Shown here piece by piece: positions 44,012-53,157 of a stretch of DNA of 64,000 nt (the stretch's first letter is position 1; every line of letters begins with the position of its first letter). A model generated the notes under the pieces. That model did not search any database. It had not been told where the DNA came from and was given only the letters and a program-made list of their open reading frames with translations. Both the position numbers and the translations under genes were made by a program. Origin of the DNA: BM714 sp964644525 (GTDB lineage Bacteria > Bacillota > Clostridia > Peptostreptococcales > BM714). Where the stretch lies: assembly GCA_964644525.1 (NCBI GenBank), contig CAZXWC010000001.1:1-64000 (forward strand). The letters are read 5' to 3'.

Positions 44012-46876
44012 TCACTCCGTTCCTCTTGCATTGTCCAAAGCATCGGGGTTTTCTGAAACAGGTAAATCAACATCAAGGTATTCAGCTATTATATCTCTTG
44101 CTACCGGAGCAGCGTATCCTCCGTGAGCCCCTTGGAAAAGCAATACCGTCACTGCAATTTGCGGATTTTCATAAGGTGCAAACGCCACAAACCATGCAAA
44201 ACTTTTGTAATCATCTTTGTATCTGTCAATTTCCTCATTATCAATGGCTCCGTTTGTATACTCGTCAAGTGAGTATCTCCATATGGAACCTTTATCCAAG
44301 TAGCCTTGGCGGACTCTTTCAGCAATTTCACCCGTGTTTCCTGCTTTTTCTAAAGCCGTTATCTCCTCGTTGCGTTTTGTAGTGATTTCATTCACAAGAG
44401 ACTCAATTCGCGCCAATTCTATTGAATCACCTTCGTATTTTCCTGAAGCCGAAAGCTTTTTAAGATATGAATTGTAGTCTTTCAGATGTTGCTTTAAATA
44501 GATGACTTCATCAATCGGAGGAATTTTCCCTTGCTTTTGAGCAGTCCCGGTTTTCGCTCCCACCTTTTCCGGAAAATCCGCAAAAATAGTTCTTGCCGTC
44601 CCTTGATCCCCTTGTGTAACTTCAAGCATACCTTCTCTTATATATGAAAGATTATCCTCATTCTTTAATTCTATGCTTTCTCCATAACCTCTGTTTCCCT
44701 TGTCAAGTGTCAAGTCATAAAGCGTTCCCCCGTTGGCGATTGCAGAGATGTATCTTGCCATTTCAATCGCTGTATAGGTATGTCCTCCCTGCCCTATGGC
44801 AAGGTTGAAAGTATCACCGACGTCCCAAGCTATCTGGTTGAAGTAACTGTATTTTACAAGGTCGGCAAGAGACTCGACTTTTGAAATCCTTGAATTTTCA
44901 ACCTTCTCATCCCTCACGCCAATTTGGGACAACCTTCTTATAATTTCGCCCCTTGACGGGTTTTCATCGGCCCATTTGGCAATTTCGTCAACAGTTTCAT
45001 TCAATTTCTCTTCGTTATCGTAAATTGATTGTATGAAATAATACTCGGCAACACTTTTGAGTTTCAGCTTGAGGTAATATTTTTTATTTGCTATTTCTTT
45101 ATCTGGATCAGGAACGCCATAAGCCGCCTCTTCAATTTCAATGCCGGTGTTCTCCCCCAAGCCGAATTTCTTAGCGTAATCGAGCATAGTCTCGACGTCC
45201 ATTTCAAAATCCATAGGCTTGTCCCTGTAATAGTCATATCCGGATGAGATGCTGTAGAAATAATAATTGCAAGATACCTCTATAGCTTTTATCAGGTTGG
45301 TAAGCCCATGCTTGGCGCGATAATCGTTCCATATCCAGCATCCAAAATCACGGTCGGAAAGTTCTATCCTTCCGTCGGAATATATTTGCTTGTAAGGATC
45401 AAGCCCCTGTTCAAGAGCAGCAAGACCGGTTATCATCTTGAATGTCGACCCTGGTTGTACTGCTGTCAGCGCGGCTATATTGTACATTGGCCTTGCCGCC
45501 AATGGATTTCTTGAATTTTCAGGTTGCAAACTGTTCCAATCGCTTTGATTTATTCCCGTTGTAAAGAGATTTGGGTCGTATGAGGGAAAATTAGCCATAG
45601 CAAGTATTTCACCTGTGTTTACATCTACCGCAACAGCAGCCCCCGAATCAGCGTTTGGAGATTGTTCACCAAAGGAATAATCCCCCCAGGGACTTTCATA
45701 AACACCTTTGGTCTGTATTCTCTGCAATACTTTTTCAAGCGCATCTTCGGCTGTTTTTTGCAATTTGGAATCAATCGTCAGAACAATGTTTTCACCAGGG
45801 ACCGGTTTCTCTTCGCTTATTTCAGATATCAATTGACCATATACATCGACTTCAACTTTTTTTAAACCGTCATTGCCTTTCAATTCACTTTCATAGCTTT
45901 TTTCAATTCCTGTTTTCCCTATGAATGCGTTGGGTGAATACCCCATTCCACTTATATATTTTTCGATTTCGGATGTTGTGCTTATTTTACCTAGATACCC
46001 AAGCACATGAGCCGCAAGTTTGCCCTCAGGATAATATCTTATCGGTTCAATCTGAACATCTATCCCCTGGAGATGCATTCCTTTTTCCTCAATCAATATG
46101 GCTGTTTCTTCTGAAATATCATCAGCCAATGTAATTGGCTGATATTTTCTGTAACCCTTGTTTTTTATTGCATTCCTCACCGCAAGAATGTCCAGCGATT
46201 GGGAGATCGTGTATTCATTTCCGATTTCATAATATTCCCTTATTGCATAATAGGCTTTTTCTGAGCTTGAATCATAATCCAAGCCATAGGATTTCAAAAA
46301 TTCCTCTTTTTTCATCTGTGAAATAAACTTCATGCTCTTGACTGAAATAGGAGGTGTTATCCCTTTATGGGCCAACAGATTCTGAGCCTCATAAACACTG
46401 AGATCCTCATCAATTTCCTCACGCATCCTAAGCATGGCGAAAGCTGTCCTGGCATCTTTCGCTTCATGCAATTGATTGTTCTCAAGCCACTCTTCAATAT
46501 CAATGTCGTATGAAAATTCAAAGTTGCCATTTTCGCCCAGCCCTATTGGAAATTCTATATGTTCCTCTCCCTTTAGGTCGAGTATGTCCATAAGGTCTAC
46601 CGCCGTGTTCTCAAGGTTTTCTTTCGGTATTTCGCTTATTATAAGCTTTACGGTAAATGACGGTATGTTTCCTGCCAGTAAAAGGCCGTTTCTGTCGGTT
46701 ATTTCACCACGCCATGCTGTTACGGGCAATTCCTTTATTCTTACATTCTCCGAAGTTTCAGCATAATCAGCACCATCTACTATTGTTAGGCTTGCCAGCC
46801 TAAAAAGCAATAAAATAAATATTGAAGCTACAATAATAAAAAGTTGATTGCTTCTATTCTTAATGAATTCATCCAT
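44012..46876 (-). CDS. mrdA: Penicillin-binding protein 2 (elongasome transpeptidase) with large insertions
   Basis: 954 residues from the ATG after GGTGG, clearly longer than the roughly 630-710 of most PBP2 proteins. Membrane anchor about 10-30; dimerisation/pedestal domain to about 370; transpeptidase domain with GSTFK (active Ser477, Lys480), SCN (535-537) and KTGTAQ (775-780). Two extra charged helical segments interrupt the transpeptidase: about 595-685 (before IGQGGHTYT) and about 783-890 (right after KTG). Similar insertions occur in some clostridial PBP2 proteins. It overlaps mreD by eight bases and cross-links new peptidoglycan with RodA. Confidence 0.95.
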   Translation of the reverse strand: MDEFIKNRSNQLFIIVASIFILLLFRLASLTIVDGADYAETSENVRIKELPVTAWRGEITDRNGLLLAGNIPSFTVKLIISEIPKENLENTAVDLMDILDLKGEEHIEFPIGLGENGNFEFSYDIDIEEWLENNQLHEAKDARTAFAMLRMREEIDEDLSVYEAQNLLAHKGITPPISVKSMKFISQMKKEEFLKSYGLDYDSSSEKAYYAIREYYEIGNEYTISQSLDILAVRNAIKNKGYRKYQPITLADDISEETAILIEEKGMHLQGIDVQIEPIRYYPEGKLAAHVLGYLGKISTTSEIEKYISGMGYSPNAFIGKTGIEKSYESELKGNDGLKKVEVDVYGQLISEISEEKPVPGENIVLTIDSKLQKTAEDALEKVLQRIQTKGVYESPWGDYSFGEQSPNADSGAAVAVDVNTGEILAMANFPSYDPNLFTTGINQSDWNSLQPENSRNPLAARPMYNIAALTAVQPGSTFKMITGLAALEQGLDPYKQIYSDGRIELSDRDFGCWIWNDYRAKHGLTNLIKAIEVSCNYYFYSISSGYDYYRDKPMDFEMDVETMLDYAKKFGLGENTGIEIEEAAYGVPDPDKEIANKKYYLKLKLKSVAEYYFIQSIYDNEEKLNETVDEIAKWADENPSRGEIIRRLSQIGVRDEKVENSRISKVESLADLVKYSYFNQIAWDVGDTFNLAIGQGGHTYTAIEMARYISAIANGGTLYDLTLDKGNRGYGESIELKNEDNLSYIREGMLEVTQGDQGTARTIFADFPEKVGAKTGTAQKQGKIPPIDEVIYLKQHLKDYNSYLKKLSASGKYEGDSIELARIESLVNEITTKRNEEITALEKAGNTGEIAERVRQGYLDKGSIWRYSLDEYTNGAIDNEEIDRYKDDYKSFAWFVAFAPYENPQIAVTVLLFQGAHGGYAAPVARDIIAEYLDVDLPVSENPDALDNARGTE

Positions 46877-47381
46877 TTGACCACCTGCCAATGTTTACAA
46901 AGCCCATTTTGCCAAGTACCCGACCGAAAATTTTATACAAAATCCAACAAAAGATTATATTCAAAAACAATTCAGGCAATATCATGCGCAAAAATATTGC
47001 CAATAAATTAAATCGCATACCAGCAAAATAATATATGACAATCATCATAAAATATTGGCAGATTGTTGCAAAAGCGACCATAACTACAGGCGTTGCTCCA
47101 CTTTCTTTTAAAAAGCTTCCTTTAATTGCCGAAATGGAAAAAGCAACTGTTAAATAAATAAGTGTATACATTCCAAAAGCCGGGCTAAAGAAAAAATCCT
47201 GCAAGACTCCGCCAACAACAGCCGAAAAAATACCTACTGGCATTATACATCTGACCGAAAAAACGACAATCAGGACCAAAGCAAGATTGGACATAACCCC
47301 AAAAGCCCTTATGTGCTGTAATAGGGTTGTTTGAAGTATGAATCCCGCAAACATTGTAAAAGCGGTAATTCCGTATTTCAT
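46869..47381 (-). CDS. mreD: Rod shape-determining protein MreD
   Basis: 170 residues, about five transmembrane helices, no charged domain, with the typical GGVLQDFFFSPAFGMYTLIY motif. An integral-membrane part of the elongasome. Overlaps the mreC stop (ATGA) and mrdA. Confidence 0.9.
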   Translation of the reverse strand: MKYGITAFTMFAGFILQTTLLQHIRAFGVMSNLALVLIVVFSVRCIMPVGIFSAVVGGVLQDFFFSPAFGMYTLIYLTVAFSISAIKGSFLKESGATPVVMVAFATICQYFMMIVIYYFAGMRFNLLAIFLRMILPELFLNIIFCWILYKIFGRVLGKMGFVNIGRWSNG

Positions 47382-48214
47382 TGCGCTTCCACCTCTTTTA
47401 ATGGCAAAAGCACCATTACCCTGTTTATAGTTTTAAAATCAACCACTTCTTCGACTTTTATCCTCTTTAGCAACTCGTTTTTTTCAATTATCACATCGCT
47501 TATTGTGCCTATAAGCAATCCTTCGGGATAAATTCCAATACCCGAAGTTATGATTTCCTGTCCTGCGTGTACTTCCGCTTTGGGATTGAAAAGATATCCG
47601 GACAATCCCCTTTCTGCTCCGCCTTCCACTATCCCTATAGAGAAATCCTTTTCATCCAGAAGCTTGAAACTGACAGAGCTTTTATTGTCTATTATTGAAA
47701 CTACCTTTGCCCAGTCCTTTCCTGCCTCATAAACTATCCCTATCAGCCCATCTCCATTAATTACAGCCTGTTCTTGATAGACACCGTCGTTTGTCCCTTT
47801 GTTGATTATAAACATGTTAAACCATGTACCCGGATCTTTCGAAACAACATCACATGTCAAAAAATCATAGCCTTTAGATTGTGCATAGTTCAATGCTTTT
47901 TTCATTTGGGAAAGATCTTCCTTTTCTTTTTGGGAAAGAGTTGCCGCAATCAATTTTCTTCTAAGCTCCTGGTTTTCAATTTCAAGTTCTTTGTTGATTT
48001 TATCCAGACGCCAAATATTTGCCACAGGATTAAATATATTGCCAAAAAAATCTGCACCGACTGTAAACCCTCTTTGTATCAGAGCAACATTTTTGCCGGC
48101 GAAATTTTCTATCGGACTTATTTCGCCACCCCCGCCAAATGTTGCAATTATTAAAAATAAAAGCAAAAGAATTGCGATTCCCGCCATTATTTTCTTTTTT
48201 TTAAATTCGTTCAC
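47378..48214 (-). CDS. mreC: Rod shape-determining protein MreC
   Basis: About 278 residues. A short cytoplasmic tail, one transmembrane helix (IAILLLLFLIIATFG), then a coiled coil (DKINKELEIENQELRRKL) and the two beta-barrel domains of MreC (VVSKDPGTWFNMFIINKGTNDGV, SGIGIYPEGLLIGTI). It scaffolds MreB, RodA and PBP2 at the membrane. The start is one of several clustered GTG codons; the one after GGTGATAAGA is used. Exact start uncertain. Confidence 0.93.
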   Translation of the reverse strand: MNEFKKKKIMAGIAILLLLFLIIATFGGGGEISPIENFAGKNVALIQRGFTVGADFFGNIFNPVANIWRLDKINKELEIENQELRRKLIAATLSQKEKEDLSQMKKALNYAQSKGYDFLTCDVVSKDPGTWFNMFIINKGTNDGVYQEQAVINGDGLIGIVYEAGKDWAKVVSIIDNKSSVSFKLLDEKDFSIGIVEGGAERGLSGYLFNPKAEVHAGQEIITSGIGIYPEGLLIGTISDVIIEKNELLKRIKVEEVVDFKTINRVMVLLPLKEVEAQ

Positions 48215-48231
48215 TCTTATCACCACTCATA

Positions 48232-49266
48232 TCAATAATTTCGCTTTGTTGAAACAAAAACACGCTTATGTTCATCCAGAGTTTCGATTGCTTTTCCTGT
48301 TCCCAAAGCAACACAATCCAATGGATTTTCCGCAATATTTGCCGGCATTTCCGTTTCCCTTCTTATAAGCTCGTCCAAGCCGGACAAAAGGGCACCGCCC
48401 CCGGTCAACATTATTCCTGTCTCCATTATGTCTGAAGCCAGTTCCGGTGGAGTCCTCTCCAACGTATTCTTAATATTTTCTACTATTACCTTAACCGGTT
48501 CATAAAGCGCATCTTTTATTTCCAGTTCATTTATGCACATTGTTTTCGGCAACCCCGTAACCAAATCCCGGCCGCTTATTTTCATTTCCTTTATATCGTT
48601 TCCCACATATGCTGAGCCTACTGTCATTTTTATTTTTTCAGCTGTACGCTCACCAATCATCAAGCTATATTTCTTTTTCATGAAATTTATTATAGCGATA
48701 TCCATCTCATCACCGCCTACTCTTACCGACCTGTTGCTCACAATTCCTCCCATGGATATTATTGCCATTTCAGTAGTTCCGCCGCCTACATCAACAACCA
48801 TGCTTCCCACCGGTTCTCCTACGGGAAGTCCAGAGCCTATCGCCGCTGCCATTGGCTCTTCTATAAGCAATGCTTTTTTTGCGCCGGCAGAAATAGCCGC
48901 ATCAATTACAGCTCTTTTTTCCACTTCCGTCACTCCACATGGAACCCCTAGCAATATCCTCGGGGCAAATATAAAAGTATTTGTTGAAAATGCCTTTTTT
49001 ATAAAATATCTTAGCATGATTTCCGTAGTGTCAAAATCGGCTATTACCCCATCCTTTAATGGCCTTATTGCTTTAATATTACCAGGTGTCCGGCCTATCA
49101 TCAGTTTTGCTTCGCTCCCCACTGCAAGTATTTCATTAGTGACCGTATCAATTGCAACAACCGAAGGTTCTCTTATCACTATTCCCGAGCCCTTTACATA
49201 GACTAGGGTATTTGCTGTTCCCAAGTCTATCCCCATATCCTTGGCAAATAAATTTTTAAAACACAT
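48232..49266 (-). CDS. mreB: Rod shape-determining protein MreB (actin homologue)
   Basis: 344 residues. ATPase phosphate-1 motif GIDLGTANTLVYVKG, connect-1 and phosphate-2 region VVDVGGGTTEMAII, and adenosine motif IMLTGGGALLSGLDELI. It forms membrane-associated filaments that guide sidewall synthesis. Preceded by radC and followed by mreC, as in Bacillus and Clostridium. Confidence 0.97.
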   Translation of the reverse strand: MCFKNLFAKDMGIDLGTANTLVYVKGSGIVIREPSVVAIDTVTNEILAVGSEAKLMIGRTPGNIKAIRPLKDGVIADFDTTEIMLRYFIKKAFSTNTFIFAPRILLGVPCGVTEVEKRAVIDAAISAGAKKALLIEEPMAAAIGSGLPVGEPVGSMVVDVGGGTTEMAIISMGGIVSNRSVRVGGDEMDIAIINFMKKKYSLMIGERTAEKIKMTVGSAYVGNDIKEMKISGRDLVTGLPKTMCINELEIKDALYEPVKVIVENIKNTLERTPPELASDIMETGIMLTGGGALLSGLDELIRRETEMPANIAENPLDCVALGTGKAIETLDEHKRVFVSTKRNY

Positions 49267-49286
49267 TTTTTATCCCCTTCCAATAC

Positions 49287-49976
49287 TTAAAATAAACCAT
49301 TTTCCTTGAGGCTGTAATAATCTCCATCCCCTATCACTATATGATCCAGAACCTTTATTCCTATAAGGTCTCCTGCCTCAGAGAGCCGCTTTGTTATCTG
49401 TATGTCCTCTTGGCTTGGGTTAGAATTGCCGCTTGGATGATTATGCATTAGAATTACAGAATTGCTACTGTATACGATTGCAGGCTTGAACACTTCCCTC
49501 GGATGGACTATGGAAGCATTCAGGCTTCCTACTGAAATGTTTTCATCTCGCAATATCTCGTTTTTTGTATTAAGATAAATAACCTTGAAAACCTCCCTGT
49601 CAAGAAATCTCAATTCGCTCATATAGCAATTTGCAACACCCTTCGGAGAGTGCACATCCACTTTTTTTGTTGCCGTTAGCTTGTCCATTCTTTTTCCCAG
49701 TTCCAAAGCCGCAAGAAGTTGGCATGCTTTCGCTTTACCTATTCCATCAATTTTAATCAACTCATCCACTCTGCATCTCCCGAGATAAGCCAATCCATTT
49801 CTATCCTCGCATAATATTTTTCTTGAAAGCTCGATTGCCGACAATCCCTTCTTTCCCGTTCTGAGCAAAATAGCCAACAATTCCGGGTTGGAAAGACTTG
49901 CCGCCCCATTTGATACAAGCTTTTCCCTTGGTCTTTCATCCTCCGGCAATTCCTTCATTACATATGAACTTTTCAT
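49287..49976 (-). CDS. radC: RadC-family JAB/MPN-domain protein
   Basis: 229 residues. The N-terminal HhH region (VDELIKIDGIGKAKACQLLAA) is followed by the JAMM metalloprotease-like motif HNHPSGNSNPSQED near residue 180. Long annotated as a DNA repair protein, but a repair role is unsupported in several species. Located between maf and mreB, the normal place. Confidence 0.93.
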   Translation of the reverse strand: MKSSYVMKELPEDERPREKLVSNGAASLSNPELLAILLRTGKKGLSAIELSRKILCEDRNGLAYLGRCRVDELIKIDGIGKAKACQLLAALELGKRMDKLTATKKVDVHSPKGVANCYMSELRFLDREVFKVIYLNTKNEILRDENISVGSLNASIVHPREVFKPAIVYSSNSVILMHNHPSGNSNPSQEDIQITKRLSEAGDLIGIKVLDHIVIGDGDYYSLKENGLF

Positions 49977-49977
49977 G

Positions 49978-50538
49978 TCATCCCCCTATTTTTTTAAGCT
50001 TATAGGCCAAGCTACCAACAGGAAGTCCGACCACATTGAAATAGTCTCCATTTACGGATTCCACCAGGGAAGCACCAAAACCTTGAATGGCGTATCCACC
50101 AGCCTTCCCCATCGGCTCGCCCGTACCGACATAACGATCTATATCAGAACTGCTTAATTCTTTTATTTTTACGGAAGAATATTCGTAATAAATCTCTTTT
50201 ATGCCTTCGCTTATTATTGCCACTCCGGTATATACCCTGTGCGTCTTTCCGCTTATTCTTTCAAGCATTTCCATTGCATCAGACTCATTCGAAGGCTTAC
50301 CTAAAACCTTGTCAAGAAATACGACTGTATCGGCTCCTATTACAATACTTTCCGGTTTTTTAACAAATACATCCCATGCTTTTTCAAAAGCCAAAGACAT
50401 TACCGTTGTTACCGGGTCCTCTTCTTTGATCTTTTCCGATATGTCACTCGGAATTGAAATGAATTCAATACCAAGCGACTTTAGAATATCGATTCTTCTC
50501 TCCGATGCAGAAGCCAAAACTATTTGCTTTCTATTCAT
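49978..50538 (-). CDS. maf: Maf-like nucleoside triphosphate pyrophosphatase
   Basis: 186 residues from the ATG after GGAGTGA (a longer in-frame start has no support). Motifs: LASASERRIDIL, VIGADTVVFLD and GYAIQGFGASLVESVNGDYFNVVGLP. It hydrolyses dTTP/UTP or modified nucleotides and is linked to septum arrest in Bacillus. Between the DUF4321 gene and radC. Confidence 0.94.
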   Translation of the reverse strand: MNRKQIVLASASERRIDILKSLGIEFISIPSDISEKIKEEDPVTTVMSLAFEKAWDVFVKKPESIVIGADTVVFLDKVLGKPSNESDAMEMLERISGKTHRVYTGVAIISEGIKEIYYEYSSVKIKELSSSDIDRYVGTGEPMGKAGGYAIQGFGASLVESVNGDYFNVVGLPVGSLAYKLKKIGG

Positions 50539-50548
50539 AAAATCACTC

Positions 50549-50797
50549 CTACCGTCGAGTAACTGCCAAAAGTCCGGCCAGCCCTCCAATAAGTCCCATT
50601 ACATTTACATTGAAAAGCAGTCCTATATGAAAATCCAGAACATATAATTTTAAAGAAAAATTGTCCACTCCCAAAGGAATGACTTTGGAAAACAAAGGAA
50701 CAATGCCAGACAGTGCATTCCCCGCCAAGTTACCGAGAATCATTCCTATGACAACAGCAACCGAAATTGCTAAAACTGACCTGCTTCCTCTTTTCAT
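50549..50797 (-). CDS. DUF4321 small membrane protein
   Basis: 82 residues, starting at the ATG following GGGAGTGAG. Two hydrophobic segments (VLAISVAVVIGMILGNLAG and VNVMGLIGGLAGLLAV) flank a short periplasmic-like loop. This small family of unknown function is found upstream of maf in Clostridia. First gene of the DUF4321-maf-radC-mreBCD-mrdA-rodA run, behind the promoter at 50855. Confidence 0.8.
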   Translation of the reverse strand: MKRGSRSVLAISVAVVIGMILGNLAGNALSGIVPLFSKVIPLGVDNFSLKLYVLDFHIGLLFNVNVMGLIGGLAGLLAVTRR

Positions 50798-50854
50798 TAC
50801 ACTCACTCCCAATCCTTGATAAATGTTGAAATTTCAATATTTTAAACTACAATA

Positions 50855-50883
50855 AGTGTAACATTTAGCATTTGTCATATCAA
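50855..50883 (-). promoter_or_regulatory. Promoter for the DUF4321-maf-radC-mre genes
   Basis: TTGATA (50878-50883), 17 bases, TACACT (50855-50860) on the minus strand, just after the rnf terminator. Confidence 0.55.
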
Positions 50884-50902
50884 GCGATTTTTAGGGCAAT
50901 AA

Positions 50903-50940
50903 AAAAAGCGGAAGCGCCTACTGAAGCGCTTCCGCTTTTT
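50903..50940. terminator. Terminator of the rnf operon
   Basis: Stem AAAAAGCGGAAGCGC / GCGCTTCCGCTTTTT with an eight-base loop, followed on the minus strand by TT and an AT-rich tail; it starts a few bases after the rnfB stop. Confidence 0.95.
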
Positions 50941-50944
50941 AATT

Positions 50945-51934
50945 CTATTTGAGTTTTATAGCATCTTTGGGGCATTTTTCAACACAAGCTCCGCAACCGA
51001 TGCATTTTTCCACATCAACCTTATGGGGTTTTTTTACTTCTCCCTCAATGGCGTCAACCGGGCAAACTTTAGTACACAGGGTACAGCCAATGCAAGTTTC
51101 CTCGTCAATCTCAGCTTTCTTTCTGTTGTCTATGTTTCCTGCGATGGCACCTGTGGGACATTTTTCAACACAAATCATGCATTCCTTGCATTTTGTATAG
51201 TCAATAACAGCTAAATTGTCTACAACATGTATGGCGTCGAAAGGACAATTTTTTTCGCAAATCTTGCAGCCGATACAACCTACATCACAAGATACCTTTA
51301 CATTCTTGCCTTTATCCTTGCTATTGCAGTCAACTATTACTTCCTGCCCGTAAGGAACAAGTGTTATTACATTTTTAGGGCATGCCTCAATGCAATTTCC
51401 ACAGGCTGTGCATTTATCATCAATGACTTCGGCTATGCCTTTGTCATTAATAAAAATTGCATCGAATGGACATACATCAACACAAGTGCCGAGTCCAAGA
51501 CATCCGAATGAACAACTTTTACTTCCGCCATTTACTATATTGGCGGCTTTACAATCCTGTATTCCTATATATTCGTATTTTTCTTTTGCATTGTCACATG
51601 TTCCATTGCAAATGACATGAGCAACCATTTTTGTGCTGTCTTCAACAACAAGACCCATGATTTCAGCAATTTTTTCTGCTGTTTCCGTTCCGCCTACAGG
51701 GCATCCGTTTACCTTGGCTTCGCCTTTTGCCACAGCATTGGCAAAACCATCACACCCCGGATATCCGCATCCACCACAATTTGCACCCGGAAGAACTTCC
51801 CTTACAGCAACTGCCTTTGGGTCTATTTCAACTGCAAATTTCTGTGAAGCATAAGCCAAACCGGCTCCAAAAATCAATCCCATTCCACCAAGGCTCAAGG
51901 TAGAATAAATCAAACCATTAATATTCATATTCAT
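50945..51934 (-). CDS. rnfB: Rnf complex subunit RnfB (multi-[4Fe-4S] ferredoxin-like)
   Basis: About 329 residues. An N-terminal hydrophobic anchor precedes the Fes domain (CGGCGYPGCDGFANAVAKG, then a further Cys). Six ferredoxin-type motifs follow: one atypical (CLGLGTCVDVCP) and five regular (CTACGNCIEACP, CIGCKICEKNCP, CKECMICVEKCP, CIGCTLCTKVCP, CIGCGACVEKCP). It is the entry point for electrons from reduced ferredoxin on the cytoplasmic face. Length and cluster number match the acetogen/clostridial RnfB. Start is one of two ATGs two codons apart. Last gene of the operon. Confidence 0.96.
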   Translation of the reverse strand: MNMNINGLIYSTLSLGGMGLIFGAGLAYASQKFAVEIDPKAVAVREVLPGANCGGCGYPGCDGFANAVAKGEAKVNGCPVGGTETAEKIAEIMGLVVEDSTKMVAHVICNGTCDNAKEKYEYIGIQDCKAANIVNGGSKSCSFGCLGLGTCVDVCPFDAIFINDKGIAEVIDDKCTACGNCIEACPKNVITLVPYGQEVIVDCNSKDKGKNVKVSCDVGCIGCKICEKNCPFDAIHVVDNLAVIDYTKCKECMICVEKCPTGAIAGNIDNRKKAEIDEETCIGCTLCTKVCPVDAIEGEVKKPHKVDVEKCIGCGACVEKCPKDAIKLK

Positions 51935-51946
51935 CACCCTCTCCTT

Positions 51947-52528
51947 TTAAACTAGTCCCGCAAAGCCTAAAAATGCCATAGACATAAGGCCTGCAGTGAT
52001 CAGAGCGATTGGGAAACCTTTAAACGGAGCGGGCACATCCGAAATTGCAAGTCTTTCACGAATTCCGGCAAACAAGATGATTGCCAGGGAAAAACCTACC
52101 GCAGCGCCAAAGGAATGAAAAATCGTCTGGACGAAATTCAATTTATATTGTATGTTCAATAGCGCCAAACCAAGAACAGCACAGTTTGTAGTTATAAGCG
52201 GAAGATATACTCCCAATGCCTGATACAAAACCGGGCTCAATTTTTGAAGCACTATTTCAACAAATTGCACAAGCGCCGCAATTACCAGTATGAATGCGAC
52301 AGTCTGCAAATATTCGATATGAAAAAAAACTAAAATGTACTTTTGTACTAGGTATGTAATCATACCCGCCAATGTTATTACAAATGTAACGGCCATTCCC
52401 ATTCCAGTCGCAGTTTCAACCTGTTTTGAAACTCCAAGAAAAGGGCAGATTCCCAAAAATTTCGACATGACGAAGTTGTTTACGAGAATCGAACTGACCA
52501 GGATAACGAAGATACTAGCGTTTTCCAT
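51947..52528 (-). CDS. rnfA: Rnf complex subunit RnfA
   Basis: 193 residues, six transmembrane helices, motif SKFLGICPFLGVSKQVETATGMG near the N-terminus with a Cys (GICPF) that helps bind the intramembrane [2Fe-2S] cluster with RnfE, and TNCAVLGLALL in the second repeat. Inverted-topology partner of RnfE. Between rnfE and rnfB. Confidence 0.96.
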   Translation of the reverse strand: MENASIFVILVSSILVNNFVMSKFLGICPFLGVSKQVETATGMGMAVTFVITLAGMITYLVQKYILVFFHIEYLQTVAFILVIAALVQFVEIVLQKLSPVLYQALGVYLPLITTNCAVLGLALLNIQYKLNFVQTIFHSFGAAVGFSLAIILFAGIRERLAISDVPAPFKGFPIALITAGLMSMAFLGFAGLV

Positions 52529-52540
52529 TTCAATCCCCCC

Positions 52541-53137
52541 TTATGACAAACTTTTTTTGGTTTTGACAACATTATAAAGAGCCAACAAAATACCAAGTGC
52601 GATGAAGGCTCCCGGAGGAAGTATCATCATCAGAGCCGGTTTGTATGCAAACGGAAGCTGCCATCCAAACAAACTTCCAGCTCCCAGCAATTCTCTCACA
52701 GCTCCCAATACTGTCAGTGCCAATGTAAATCCAAGTCCCATTCCCAAACCGTCGAAAATGGAATCGATTACTGTATTCTTTGATGCAAAAGCCTCGGCTC
52801 TTGCAAGTATTATGCAGTTAACCACAATAAGAGGAATAAAAAGACCCAAAGCCTTGAACAGTGATGGCAGATATCCTTCCATCAGCATTCCGACAATCGT
52901 AACAAAACTGGCAATTACAACTATAAAGGCCGGTATTCTGATTTTACTCGGTATTATTTTCCTCATCATTGAAATAGCCGCATTGGAAGCAACCAATACC
53001 GCGGTGGCCGCCAAACCCATTCCAACTCCATTTATAGCCGATGTTGTAACCGCCAGAGTTGGACACATGCCTAATAATTGCACGAATATAGGATTTTCAT
53101 CCAATAGTCCATTCTTGAAAATTTTCATTAAATTCAA
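52541..53137 (-). CDS. rnfE: Rnf complex subunit RnfE
   Basis: 198 residues, six transmembrane helices, with QLLGMCPTLAVT and VVNCIILARAEAFA carrying the Cys residues for the shared [2Fe-2S] site. The start is taken as the TTG seven bases after GGAGGTG; the ATG three codons on is 16 bases away. Paralogous to RnfA. Confidence 0.95.
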   Translation of the reverse strand: MNLMKIFKNGLLDENPIFVQLLGMCPTLAVTTSAINGVGMGLAATAVLVASNAAISMMRKIIPSKIRIPAFIVVIASFVTIVGMLMEGYLPSLFKALGLFIPLIVVNCIILARAEAFASKNTVIDSIFDGLGMGLGFTLALTVLGAVRELLGAGSLFGWQLPFAYKPALMMILPPGAFIALGILLALYNVVKTKKSLS

Positions 53138-53157
53138 TATAATTCACCTCCGGAAAG

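Noticed and set aside
48533..49201. A 222-codon plus-strand frame opposite mreB
   Set aside because: Shadow of the strongly biased mreB codons; no Shine-Dalgarno, no domain.
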